From: Helicobacter sp.
GTDB lineage: Bacteria; Campylobacterota; Campylobacteria; Campylobacterales; Helicobacteraceae
Direction of reading: 5' to 3'
Assembly: GCF_014799995.1 (NCBI RefSeq)
Contig: NZ_JAAVGY010000062.1
Span: 41,417 to 105,416, forward strand
Length of the DNA stretch: 64,000 nt
Part shown: positions 26,665 through 34,406 of the stretch, piece after piece
Numbering within the stretch: position 1 is the stretch's first letter
Layout of the letters: each line of letters begins with the position of its first letter
Program-made: the position numbers and the translations under genes
Notes under the pieces: model-generated
Seen by the model: only the letters and a program-made list of their open reading frames with translations
Told to the model about the DNA's origin: nothing
Database searches by the model: none

Positions 26665-26686
26665 TTGTGTGGCAATCCATAATTAG
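26665..26686. repeat. Fragment of the dispersed intergenic repeat
   Basis: GTGTGGCAATCCATAATTA matches the left arm of the repeat at 48.26-48.31 kb and 30.72-30.76 kb, without a recognisable right arm here. It lies in the gap between murD and the next gene. Confidence 0.5.
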
Positions 26687-26773
26687 ACTTTACTATCCTC
26701 TTGCATACAAGATTCTTTGGCTTTTACTTGGAATGTTTTTTGCTTTCCTTTTAAAAACCTAAAAAGGATTCCA

Positions 26774-27784
26774 ATGCTCTTAAGTCAAGACTTCTTACCA
26801 AACTCCCCTTTTGCAACCCCCCTTTATAAAGCCTCACAAAATCCTATCCAAAGCACTCCTGCTTCGGAATCCCAAGATGACTTTGATACGCTTTTATCCT
26901 TTCATCATCAAACCAACACACAAGAACAAGAATCATATATACCGCTAAATGAAATTGCGGTGGATATTTCTTTGGCTTTGGGCTTAGAATCACAAAATCC
27001 TAAAGAGGATTTGAGATTCTCTACTTTCTTTCGCTCTAGCGAGTTTCTTAAATCATTGGACAAAGAAATGCAAGAGGAGCTAAACCCCCTCTCTTATCCG
27101 CGTAGTCTTTCTGTCATTGGCGAATTAATGAATGAGAAGCTAGAGGAATTTTACGCGACAACAAAAGACCCAAACGACCCCAAATTACACTTACTGCTAA
27201 GCTATAAGGAACAATTGATTCATCTTGATTCCACAATGCAAGAGCTAAAAGACACTTTAACCAATAAAGCAGAGTTGCTCACCTGCCTTCACCCTTATAG
27301 CATAGAGCAAAAAAGTGATTTGTTTTTAGACCGCGCACAAGAAGTGCAAAAGAGCGCAAGCAATTTCAAAGCAGCGGCTCAAGAGGGCGTCGCTTGGATT
27401 CGTGCGTTTTTTTCTGAATTTGAAGCGGATTTGAGCCAAAGAGAAAAAGACCTTATTTTCAAACACGCCAAGATTATCCAAACCCATTGGCATCTCCAAA
27501 CAGGCGGAGAAGATGGCAAGATTACACTAGAAAATGGAATGGTTTATCAAGAATATTTAGAAATGTCTGGCTTCACACTCACAACACAGAATTTGATTTA
27601 TGCCTACACAGAAAAAACCTTGAAAGACGGCACAACACAAGTTATCTTACAAATCTACGAAAAGGCAACTGACGACGATACAGATTCCAATATCTTTAAC
27701 CAAAAAACGCAAAAACCAAAGACTTTTCAAGGGCAAAACCTCAAGCTCATCGGTGAAGCAAGCCGCATTGAAAAGAGAACTTAA
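26774..27784 (+). CDS. Hypothetical protein, mainly helical, no membrane segment
   Basis: 336 residues, not recognised. The first ~60 residues are Ser/Pro/Gln-rich and low complexity, the middle (about 90-220) is helical and charged (EYLEMSGF and similar later), and the C-terminus is mixed. There is no signal peptide or membrane helix. The start is the ATG preceded by AAAAAGGATTCC; a longer version from 26717 would read through the ribosome site. It converges with another unknown gene across a shared hairpin terminator. Confidence 0.6.
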   Translation: MLLSQDFLPNSPFATPLYKASQNPIQSTPASESQDDFDTLLSFHHQTNTQEQESYIPLNEIAVDISLALGLESQNPKEDLRFSTFFRSSEFLKSLDKEMQEELNPLSYPRSLSVIGELMNEKLEEFYATTKDPNDPKLHLLLSYKEQLIHLDSTMQELKDTLTNKAELLTCLHPYSIEQKSDLFLDRAQEVQKSASNFKAAAQEGVAWIRAFFSEFEADLSQREKDLIFKHAKIIQTHWHLQTGGEDGKITLENGMVYQEYLEMSGFTLTTQNLIYAYTEKTLKDGTTQVILQIYEKATDDDTDSNIFNQKTQKPKTFQGQNLKLIGEASRIEKRT

Positions 27785-27790
27785 AAACTA

Positions 27791-28810
27791 TCAAGATTTC
27801 AAGTTTTGAAATCTTGTTGGAAAAACAATCAAAACTTGAAATTCAATCTTTATCTCCGCATTCTGCGCATTTTTAATCGCTGGATCAATGGAGTAAAAAG
27901 AATGATAATCTTGTAGCTTGGGTTGTTTTGGCTGCCAAGAAATTTTATATCCATTCACTTCCATTGCATTAGGTTGGGAATAAAACGACAGCACCTTAGC
28001 GATAGAATCCGTTATTACTTCTTGCTCTTGCGGGAGAAGTGTATCAGTGGCAAAGAAATTAAATCCTATCAGCTTGATTTTGTCGCTTCTGTATGTATTG
28101 ATATTTTGTTCTATTTCTTTTAAGCATTTGACTTCTATTTCACCATTTTTCACGGAATCCTTAAGGGTTTTTGGCAGAGCGAACAAATAATGATGCAATA
28201 GATTTTCTAAATCTTGTGATTCTGTCTGCACACCATATTCTAGCAAAGTCTCCACGATTCTTAACTCTTCGTCGCTCAAGGCAAGATTCTTGCTCAAATT
28301 TTCTTTCTTTGCATAGAATTGATAGGTTTTATCCATTATTTCTTTAATCTGTTTTGAATGCCCTTGATAGAGATTCCATACCCGCTTGTCCATTTGCAAA
28401 TAAAGAAACTTTTGTGCCTCTTGCGCCTCCTGTTGCGTAGTGTGGCAATACGCATTGCGTCTTAATTTCGCCTCTATTTGTTCTACAAATCGCGGATTTT
28501 GTTGGATTGCCCTAAAATCTCTAATACACCGCTTATGCCGACAAAATTGGCTAAATTGTGAAATTTCTTTCAAAATTTTTTCATTCTTGGATTCTTTGCT
28601 AGGAGGATTCCTGATTGCAGGGCTTGACTTGGGTACGGGATTTGCACATTTAAGATTAGATTGGAAGAGCATTGTTTGCAAAAGCCAATCCATTGCGTTT
28701 TTATCCACCAAAACACTAGGGGATTTTTCTGTTTTTTTGGGATTTCCTAAGGGTTCTTTGATAGGATTTTGCAAATAATTATCATTTGTAAAGAAATCAA
28801 AAGTTCGCAC
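27791..28810 (-). CDS. Hypothetical protein, soluble, Cys-containing
   Basis: 339 residues, not recognised. No signal peptide or membrane helix. It is rich in Gln, Lys and Glu; residues ~95-210 look alpha-helical (including EKILKEISQFSQF and ALSDEELRIVETLLEYG), and the last ~60 look beta-rich. FCRHKRC gives a small Cys/His cluster near residue 90. The general size and composition resemble the convergent neighbour, but I see no convincing alignment between them. Confidence 0.55.
   Translation of the reverse strand: MRTFDFFTNDNYLQNPIKEPLGNPKKTEKSPSVLVDKNAMDWLLQTMLFQSNLKCANPVPKSSPAIRNPPSKESKNEKILKEISQFSQFCRHKRCIRDFRAIQQNPRFVEQIEAKLRRNAYCHTTQQEAQEAQKFLYLQMDKRVWNLYQGHSKQIKEIMDKTYQFYAKKENLSKNLALSDEELRIVETLLEYGVQTESQDLENLLHHYLFALPKTLKDSVKNGEIEVKCLKEIEQNINTYRSDKIKLIGFNFFATDTLLPQEQEVITDSIAKVLSFYSQPNAMEVNGYKISWQPKQPKLQDYHSFYSIDPAIKNAQNAEIKIEFQVLIVFPTRFQNLKS
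27792..27816. terminator. Bidirectional terminator between convergent unknown genes
   Basis: A perfect inverted repeat with 11-base arms (CAAGATTTCAA / TTGAAATCTTG) and a 3-base loop. It sits 7 bases after the plus-strand stop and overlaps the minus-strand stop codon by two bases. It lacks a strong T run on the plus side, so it may also rely on Rho. Confidence 0.65.
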
Positions 28811-28890
28811 CTTTTGCCTTTTGTCTGTTCCTTACAAAGTTTTACTTCCTGTCTTAATTATTAGAGAAGCAAATTCCATACCATAATTTA

Positions 28891-29151
28891 TTAAGGGACA
28901 AACTCTCCGCTATAACCTGTCGTTGCAACGGCTTCTAAAAGATTCTCTTTAGCGACATTTTCTTCGCATTCTACCCGAGCAATTTTATCCTTTAGGCTTG
29001 CCTTAGCACTCTTGACCCCCTCTACTTTCAGAAGTGCTTTTCGCACCATTGCCGTGCAAAGCGGGCAGTGCATTCCCTCTACATAGATTTTATATTCTTG
29101 TCCAAATGACAATCCACTACACAAAACAAACATTAACAAAATTTTACGCAT
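28891..29151 (-). CDS. Periplasmic heavy-metal-binding protein, MerP-like
   Basis: 86 residues: signal peptide (MRKILLMFVLCSGLSFG) followed by one HMA ferredoxin-like domain, with the metal-binding loop GMHCPLC and a VEGVKSAKAS segment. MerP-type proteins carry Hg2+ to MerT; other HMA proteins carry copper. No merA or merR is nearby, so mercury specificity is not certain. It overlaps the MerT-like gene by 8 bases. Confidence 0.8.
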   Translation of the reverse strand: MRKILLMFVLCSGLSFGQEYKIYVEGMHCPLCTAMVRKALLKVEGVKSAKASLKDKIARVECEENVAKENLLEAVATTGYSGEFVP

Positions 29152-29458
29152 AAAACCAACCTAATATCTCTGGATAAAACAAAATACAAAGCAAGACAAA
29201 CAACCACAAAAATCCGCTAATGCCTCTCTTTCTCTTGCAAGACTTTGTGCAATCACATCGCAAGATTCCAAAGTAAAAATACAAGATAAAACAGAGTAAA
29301 GATAACAGACTTAAAATCAAACGATAAGGAGCAAGAATCTCTACTCCTGCGATTCCAAAAGAAAACCCAAAAAGCAAAAAGAGAAGTGCGGGCAAGCAGC
29401 AAAGGCTCGCCGCTACTCCCACGCAAAACGAAAGAATTAAGCCCAATTTAGCTTTCAT
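29144..29458 (-). CDS. MerT-like inner-membrane metal transport protein
   Basis: 104 residues with three membrane helices. The vicinal cysteines SLCCLPALLFLLFG in the first helix correspond to the Cys pair of MerT, and CDCTKSCKRKR between helices 2 and 3 corresponds to the second, cytoplasmic Cys group. It would pass a soft metal ion from the MerP-like partner into the cell. Its ATG overlaps the TAA of the transglutaminase-like gene by one base. Confidence 0.78.
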   Translation of the reverse strand: MKAKLGLILSFCVGVAASLCCLPALLFLLFGFSFGIAGVEILAPYRLILSLLSLLCFILYFYFGILRCDCTKSCKRKRGISGFLWLFVLLCILFYPEILGWFYA

Positions 29459-30558
29459 TATTTTTCAACAGAGGTATAGGAGTAAGAAAACCCTTTTGCA
29501 TCATAATAATCTAACACATTATCTTCCACTTCTCCATAAGGATAGCCAAAGTTGTTTAAGGGCGTCTCTGCTGGTGTAGGCGTAAGGATAAAGTCTCTTG
29601 CAGTGTTATACCCAAGCCAACACATTTCCCAACTTCCAAAAAGATACTCGCGCAAACTCCTGATTTTTGTATCGTCATCGCCTAGTTTTTCGCTCAATTT
29701 AACTTTTGCCACATCGCCCGGGTCGCAAGGAATCCATCCATAGCCTCGGACATAAAATTCCGCGCGGCAATGTTGCCCTCCTGTAATATTTGCAACTTTG
29801 TCTTTCGCGCTCCCCATTGCATTTGAGAAGCGAGATTGCCCAAGCCGAATCCCAAAAATCTCCCTTGCTGGAATCCCTACACTTCTACAAAGTGCGACAA
29901 AAACCGAGCTAATATCGGTACATTTGCCATAAAGCTTTTTAGATTCCAAAATCGCTTTGGCGTCTCCTGTTCCACAGCCTAAAATGCTTTCATCACGTTG
30001 CATATTCCTTGCAACCCATTCAAAAATCGCCTTTGCTTTTTGGCAATCATTGGCATTTTGCACATTGGCATTTTTGAGGATTTCTTTTGCAGTTGTTTTG
30101 ACGATTCCATCGGTTTGAATATGTTCCGTTGCCGCTAGATAAGGCTTGACTTCCTGTGGAATCTTGGCATTTTTATTAAATTTCGCTTGCACTTCTTTAA
30201 AATCTGTCGTGCGCTCATAAGTCGTAATGTCAAATTGGATTTCCAAACTAGGATTCTTAACCTTGTCAAATTCCGCAAAGAGTGTCGGAATCTGCGTATT
30301 GCTAATATACGCATTAGAATAATTCCCGCTCAAAGCGAGATTGCTTGTCAAAAACTGATAAGGCGTAGAGGACGGGAGAGGAATCCAGAGTCTGCATTTC
30401 CCAGATTCTAAAATATTGTGTTTCAAGCTCACAGAAAATTCTCTTTTTTTAGAATGTGCTTGACCCGCTTTAGTATTTTGGGATTCTTTCGCCACTAGTG
30501 GCATTGCAAGCCCCAAAGCACCAATTCCTGCCAATTTAAAAAGAGTGCGTCTTTTCAT
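29458..30558 (-). CDS. Tat-exported transglutaminase-like cysteine protein
   Basis: 366 residues. The N-terminus MKRRTLFKLAGIGALGLAMP is a twin-arginine signal (RRTLFK). The C-terminal half is a transglutaminase/protease core: GKCTDISSVFVALCRSVGIPAR (catalytic Cys), GQHCRAEFYVRGYGW (His) and IPCDPGD (Asp). The first ~150 residues form an N-terminal domain with beta pattern. Reaction unknown: peptide cleavage, amide exchange or a non-catalytic role are all possible. It heads an operon with MerT- and MerP-like genes, an odd association. Confidence 0.8.
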   Translation of the reverse strand: MKRRTLFKLAGIGALGLAMPLVAKESQNTKAGQAHSKKREFSVSLKHNILESGKCRLWIPLPSSTPYQFLTSNLALSGNYSNAYISNTQIPTLFAEFDKVKNPSLEIQFDITTYERTTDFKEVQAKFNKNAKIPQEVKPYLAATEHIQTDGIVKTTAKEILKNANVQNANDCQKAKAIFEWVARNMQRDESILGCGTGDAKAILESKKLYGKCTDISSVFVALCRSVGIPAREIFGIRLGQSRFSNAMGSAKDKVANITGGQHCRAEFYVRGYGWIPCDPGDVAKVKLSEKLGDDDTKIRSLREYLFGSWEMCWLGYNTARDFILTPTPAETPLNNFGYPYGEVEDNVLDYYDAKGFSYSYTSVEK

Positions 30559-30718
30559 TTTGTTCCTTTATTTTTGAAATTTAGGGTTTAATTATATGGC
30601 AAAAATCCTGAAAAATAAAAAATATTTTACTTTCTCCCATTCTGTTTTTTATCCTTGAGAATGTGGGGGCATTTGTGGCAATAAGATTGAACTTCAACAA
30701 AACCAAGAAATGGATTCT

Positions 30719-30845
30719 AGTCATTGCGAGTAAGTCGTAAAACTTGCGCGGCAATCCATAAATCACATCAAGCAATCTTGACAATGGAATCTTAAAGTCC
30801 AATGGCAAAATTCTTTTATTTAGATTACTTCGTAAAGACACAATG
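30719..30845. repeat. Dispersed intergenic repeat (copy 2) in the 30559-30850 gap
   Basis: AGTCATTGCGAGTAAGTCG and GGCAATCCATAAAT (30719-30763) form the left arm. A decayed right arm (GATTACTTCGTAAAGACACAATGCGAT) follows at about 30818-30844. No gene is credible in this 292-base gap; the open frame there is low-complexity and made of repeat sequence. Confidence 0.6.
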
Positions 30846-30850
30846 CGATT

Positions 30851-31777
30851 CTAAATTTTCTTTGCTTTCAAATACGCGCGTCTAGGGGCAGGATAGCCCT
30901 CAATCGTCTGCTCTCCATTGGGAGTTAAAAAATCTTCTAACGATTCTCCACTGCTCCATTGCGTCTTACGCTGCTCCTCAAAGGCGGTTTTCAGTGTCGC
31001 AATATGCACAATCTCTTTAAATCCGCATTTCTCTAACCAATTGCAAAAAGTGCGGAGTGTCGGGATAAAATACACATTTGGCATTTTAGCATAACGTCCT
31101 TTGGGACAAAGTGCGATTTCCTCTTCTCCCTCAAGGATTAGACTATCAAACACCGCTTCTCCGCCATTTTTTAAAGCATTATAAATTAATTTGATTGCCT
31201 CAAGTGGGCTTTTGCGATGATACAAAACCCCAAGGCACAATAAGACATCAAATTGTGTCTCAAAGTAGGACAATTCCTCAATGCCGAGCAGCTCAAATCG
31301 TAAGTGATTTTGTTGTGCGAAAAATTGCAAAAACTGATATTGTAAAAAACACAAAGGCGCAGGATCAAACCCTATGATTTGCGCGGGATTCTGCGTTGAG
31401 CCTCGAAACATATAATAACCATTATTGCACCCAATGTCGCCTACGATTTTGTCTTGCAAATGCAAATGAGGTGCAAGCAAGTTATATTTGATTGCGCTAT
31501 TCCATTCGCTTTGTATTTCTAAAGCATTGATTCTAAAAGGACCTTTGCGCCAAGGGATTAGAGCTCTTGCTATCTCGCAAATAAGCGCGAAAGATTCTGT
31601 GCTAAGATTGGGAAGCCAAATCTCAATTAAGTCCCCATAGGAAATTTTTGCCCCCTCAAGTTCAGATTTAGGAATCGTATGGAGACTCTCTATCTGTGCA
31701 GAGAGTGGGAGAATATTTTTAAAGCCTAAAGCGCGATGATGTTCTGCTCTTTTTTGTTCTAAGCCTTCGTCTTGCAA
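30851..31777 (-). CDS. cmoB: tRNA U34 carboxymethyltransferase CmoB
   Basis: 308 residues. Rossmann methyltransferase domain with GDIGCNNGYYMFR (motif I), IGFDPAPLCFLQYQFLQ, VLLCLGVLYHRKSPLEAIKLIY, and the C-terminal CNWLEKCGF segment, all characteristic of CmoB. It uses carboxy-SAM to make cmo5U34 in tRNA. The start is a TTG, since a TAA lies seven codons upstream in frame and no ATG precedes the conserved region. Confidence 0.88.
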   Translation of the reverse strand: MQDEGLEQKRAEHHRALGFKNILPLSAQIESLHTIPKSELEGAKISYGDLIEIWLPNLSTESFALICEIARALIPWRKGPFRINALEIQSEWNSAIKYNLLAPHLHLQDKIVGDIGCNNGYYMFRGSTQNPAQIIGFDPAPLCFLQYQFLQFFAQQNHLRFELLGIEELSYFETQFDVLLCLGVLYHRKSPLEAIKLIYNALKNGGEAVFDSLILEGEEEIALCPKGRYAKMPNVYFIPTLRTFCNWLEKCGFKEIVHIATLKTAFEEQRKTQWSSGESLEDFLTPNGEQTIEGYPAPRRAYLKAKKI

Positions 31778-31809
31778 TCTTAAAAACTCGCTAAATTAAG
31801 ATTCTTTGC

Positions 31810-32031
31810 TTAAAAATCTAGCGCATCTTGCTCTTGCTGCTGCAAGGCTTTTTCAGTATAAATCAAATTATCAGGACATTTCTCGTGATAATTTCCTTGC
31901 GCATCGTAATAATAGCTCTTCTCGTCCCAATAAGACGAGGAGATTCCACAAGCATTTTGATAACAGCCACTATAAAGCACAACTCCACACAACAAAAGAC
32001 TTAATTTAAAAATTCTTAACACTTCAATCAT
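31810..32031 (-). CDS. Small predicted lipoprotein
   Basis: 73 residues. A hydrophobic signal ending in the lipobox LYSGC puts the acylated Cys at residue 23. The ~50-residue mature part has three further Cys, many Tyr and an acidic Gln-rich C-terminus. No family is recognised. It stands alone between cmoB and ctb. Confidence 0.65.
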   Translation of the reverse strand: MIEVLRIFKLSLLLCGVVLYSGCYQNACGISSSYWDEKSYYYDAQGNYHEKCPDNLIYTEKALQQQEQDALDF

Positions 32032-32146
32032 TTCCCAAATAATAAATTTAAGATGAAATTATACTCTAAAACATTGCTTTCTCCAAACAATCCATTCAGG
32101 GTTTCTCATCATAAAACATCAAACGACAATTTAAAAATAACTTATG

Positions 32147-32533
32147 TTAATGTCCGTTCTCATAGAGCATAAATTGGAATCTTTGGGCAATCATCTGCGC
32201 TCTTTGCAAAATTTCCTCCGCCACTACATCACAAAAAACTTGCTTCAAACTCTCCTCAAATAATCTTAACCAAATATCAAAAAATTCGCGCGGAAAGGGT
32301 GGTAAATCTAAATGAGCCTTTAAGGGCTGCCCGCTATAATCTCCAATGTTAAGAAGCATTCCTTGCCAAAAATTAGCAATCTTTAACTTATGTTGTTCCC
32401 ACTCTGCATCACTTGTGCCGATTTTATCATTAAAAATCTTTCCCACACCGCTTTTATCTACGCGAATCTTGGCATAAAAAATATCCATTAGTTTTTGGAT
32501 TCCCTCCGTGCAAATCGTGTTGTATTTTTCCAT
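32147..32533 (-). CDS. ctb: Group III truncated haemoglobin, Ctb-like
   Basis: 128 residues. The E-helix/proximal region GTSDAEWEQHKLKIANFW, the block LNIGDYSGQPLKAHLDLPPFPREFFDIWL and the proximal-His helix ending LQRAQMIAQRFQFML follow the C. jejuni Ctb sequence closely as I remember it. Ctb moderates responses to oxygen and NO. It is downstream of a membrane protein gene (9-base gap), and the divergent neighbour is an NssR-like regulator, the same pairing as in C. jejuni. Confidence 0.92.
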   Translation of the reverse strand: MEKYNTICTEGIQKLMDIFYAKIRVDKSGVGKIFNDKIGTSDAEWEQHKLKIANFWQGMLLNIGDYSGQPLKAHLDLPPFPREFFDIWLRLFEESLKQVFCDVVAEEILQRAQMIAQRFQFMLYENGH

Positions 32534-32542
32534 TCTAACTCC

Positions 32543-32980
32543 TTATTGATAAAATGCAAGTTTGGCTAAAATGACGATGATAACCCCTAAAGTCAAAGCA
32601 AGCGGGTGGATTATTTTTCTTAGAGGGCTTGGCTTTTTGAGCAGATAATAAAAACCAAGAGAAATGACAATCATCAATGCAATTCCCAATGCCAAAATGC
32701 TCTTAAAAACCAAAAATTTCTGTAAAGTCGTGCCAAAATAGCCTAATTCTGTTCCAATATATTGAGAAATCATCGCCATACCTGTTACAATAAGTAACAA
32801 AAAGCACAAGGGCATCCACTGCGTTCTCTTGCCTATTGCGCAAGACATTTTATCTGCAAATTCATCACCCAGAAACTTGCGCACTTGGCTAAACAGAAAG
32901 ACATCACAAAAGAGATAGCCCAAAAATATAATGGCGCAAAACAAATGAATTAACAAAAAATAAGGATACATTAGATTCAT
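32543..32980 (-). CDS. Four-helix integral membrane protein in the ctb transcript
   Basis: 145 residues, four predicted membrane helices, with a His in the first (FLLIHLFCAIIFLGYLF), a second charged loop (SCAIGKRTQW) and a short cytoplasmic KKPSPLRKIIHP segment. The layout is like CopD/HemJ-type or DUF2269-type small membrane proteins. The NssR regulon of C. jejuni also contains a membrane protein gene (Cj0830), but I cannot test homology. It is first in the ctb operon, so probably NO-inducible. Confidence 0.6.
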   Translation of the reverse strand: MNLMYPYFLLIHLFCAIIFLGYLFCDVFLFSQVRKFLGDEFADKMSCAIGKRTQWMPLCFLLLIVTGMAMISQYIGTELGYFGTTLQKFLVFKSILALGIALMIVISLGFYYLLKKPSPLRKIIHPLALTLGVIIVILAKLAFYQ

Positions 32981-33021
32981 ATTTTCCTTTCATTTTATCT
33001 TAGTAGATTGATTTTTCACGA

Positions 33022-33063
33022 ATACTATCTAAAATTTTTCACAAAAAAGTTGATAATTGTTAA
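33022..33063 (-). promoter_or_regulatory. Putative NssR-box and ctb-operon promoter
   Basis: TTGATAATTGTTAA (33050-33063) fits an FNR/CRP-family operator like the described NssR site TTAAC-N4-GTTAA. On the minus strand TAGTAT (33022-33027) can serve as -10 with a start near 33015. The box centre (33056.5) then lies at -41.5, the class II activator position. On the plus strand TAAAAT at 33074-33079 could be the nssR -10. All positions are read directly; the promoter use is inferred. Confidence 0.5.
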
Positions 33064-33113
33064 TGCTTTTGTTAAAATACATTCACACTTTAATTCAAGT
33101 TAAAGGAATCCAA

Positions 33114-33719
33114 ATGCAAGACTGCTTCAAAATGTTATCGTCATTGGGCTATAAACGTTTTTATCGTAAAGACGAAATTTTGTTTTTTGAGGGAGAGATT
33201 CCCAAACAACTCTTCGTGCTTTTAAGTGGCAAAGTAAGGATTTACAAAACTATAGAAGAAACTCCAAAAACCAAGAGAAAAACGACAAAGCAAACGAGCA
33301 AAGAACAAACCCTACACCAAATCTGTGCCCCAGATTTCATCGCTGAAATGCCAAGCTTCCTTGACCAGCCATTTCCCGCAAGCGCGGTTTGTGAAGAGGA
33401 ATGCGAGATTTTAGAAATTGCCCTAACAACATTCCAAAAACAATGTATGGAAAATCCCTCTTTTTGTCGTAACTTTATCGCCTCACTCTGCAATAAAATT
33501 AGAATGCTAGAATCGCATATCACCCAAAACTCTATGGGCTTAAAGGAACGATTAATCAAGTTTTTGCAAGAAAATGAAGCAGAACTCCCCAATCTCACCC
33601 AACGACAAATCGCCCAAAGACTCAACACGAGTGCGGAATCCCTCTCGCGCATTTTAAGAGAACTCAAAGCGCAAAGGGTTTTAAGCACACAAAAAGGAAA
33701 GATTATTTTGAAAGCCTAG
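33114..33719 (+). CDS. nssR: Crp/Fnr-family regulator, NssR-like
   Basis: 201 residues. An N-terminal cyclic-nucleotide-binding fold (KDEILFFEGEIPKQLFVLLSGKVRIYK) is followed by a long helix and a C-terminal helix-turn-helix (LTQRQIAQRLNTSAESLSRILRELKAQ). No four-Cys Fe-S pattern of FNR is visible at the N-terminus. Its position divergent from ctb matches nssR of C. jejuni, the activator of globin genes under nitrosative stress. The start ATG with AAAGGAATCC upstream is chosen; longer starts would overlap the putative operator. Confidence 0.8.
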   Translation: MQDCFKMLSSLGYKRFYRKDEILFFEGEIPKQLFVLLSGKVRIYKTIEETPKTKRKTTKQTSKEQTLHQICAPDFIAEMPSFLDQPFPASAVCEEECEILEIALTTFQKQCMENPSFCRNFIASLCNKIRMLESHITQNSMGLKERLIKFLQENEAELPNLTQRQIAQRLNTSAESLSRILRELKAQRVLSTQKGKIILKA

Positions 33720-33776
33720 ATATTAGGATTCAAAATTTCGGTAAAATCTTGGTATGATTTTGACAGAAGGGCAGAG

Positions 33777-34397
33777 ATGAAAAAACTAGCAATCTTTGGT
33801 GCTGGTGGGCACGGTGCGGTGGTTGCGGATATTTTAGAATCCCAAAACTTATCCTTTACGATTCTCATTGATGACAACCCGCACGGTAAAGCACTCAATG
33901 GAATTTCTGCTATCACGAGGGCAGAATTTCTTAATCTAAGCAATGCAAAGGAATTTGGCATTGTTTTAGCGATTGGCAACAATCTAGTGCGGCAGAATCT
34001 TTATCATTTCTTTTCTCAAAATGGATTTGATTTGCCTTTTGTCGCTCACTCTAGTGCTATCATTTCAAAATCGGCTCAAATTGCTAGCGGAACCGTGATT
34101 ATGCCTAGTGCAATCATCAATGCGCGCGCGCAAATTGGCACAGGTGCGATTCTCAATAGCGGAAGCATTGTAGAGCACGATTGCAAAATTGGCAATTTCT
34201 CGCATATCGCTCCGAGTGCAACACTCTGTGGCAATGTGCATATCGGCGACTTCTCACATATCGGAGCAAAAAGCGTTATCATTGAGGGAAAAACTATCGG
34301 GGAGGATTGTTTAATCGGTGCGGGAAGTGTCGTGATTTGCGATATAAAATCACACCAAAAAGTCGTTGGCAATCCAGCTAAAAAGAATCTAAACTAA
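33777..34397 (+). CDS. pglD: UDP-4-amino sugar N-acetyltransferase PglD
   Basis: 206 residues. The N-terminal Rossmann-like part begins KKLAIFGAGGHGAVVADIL, which binds the UDP-sugar. The C-terminal left-handed beta-helix has hexapeptide repeats (IVEHDCKIGNFSHIAPSAT). The His of VEHDC matches the catalytic base of PglD. It acetylates the 4-amino group to make UDP-N,N'-diacetylbacillosamine for N-glycans. First of the pglD-E-F run (9-base gap to pglE). Confidence 0.92.
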   Translation: MKKLAIFGAGGHGAVVADILESQNLSFTILIDDNPHGKALNGISAITRAEFLNLSNAKEFGIVLAIGNNLVRQNLYHFFSQNGFDLPFVAHSSAIISKSAQIASGTVIMPSAIINARAQIGTGAILNSGSIVEHDCKIGNFSHIAPSATLCGNVHIGDFSHIGAKSVIIEGKTIGEDCLIGAGSVVICDIKSHQKVVGNPAKKNLN

Positions 34398-34406
34398 GGA
34401 AAGATT

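Noticed and set aside
28891..29458. Complete mercury resistance operon
   Set aside because: Only merT- and merP-like genes are present, with no reductase or MerR regulator nearby.
30581..30841. An 86-residue minus-strand frame in the gap before the transglutaminase-like gene
   Set aside because: It is built from the dispersed repeat sequence and has no protein-like features.
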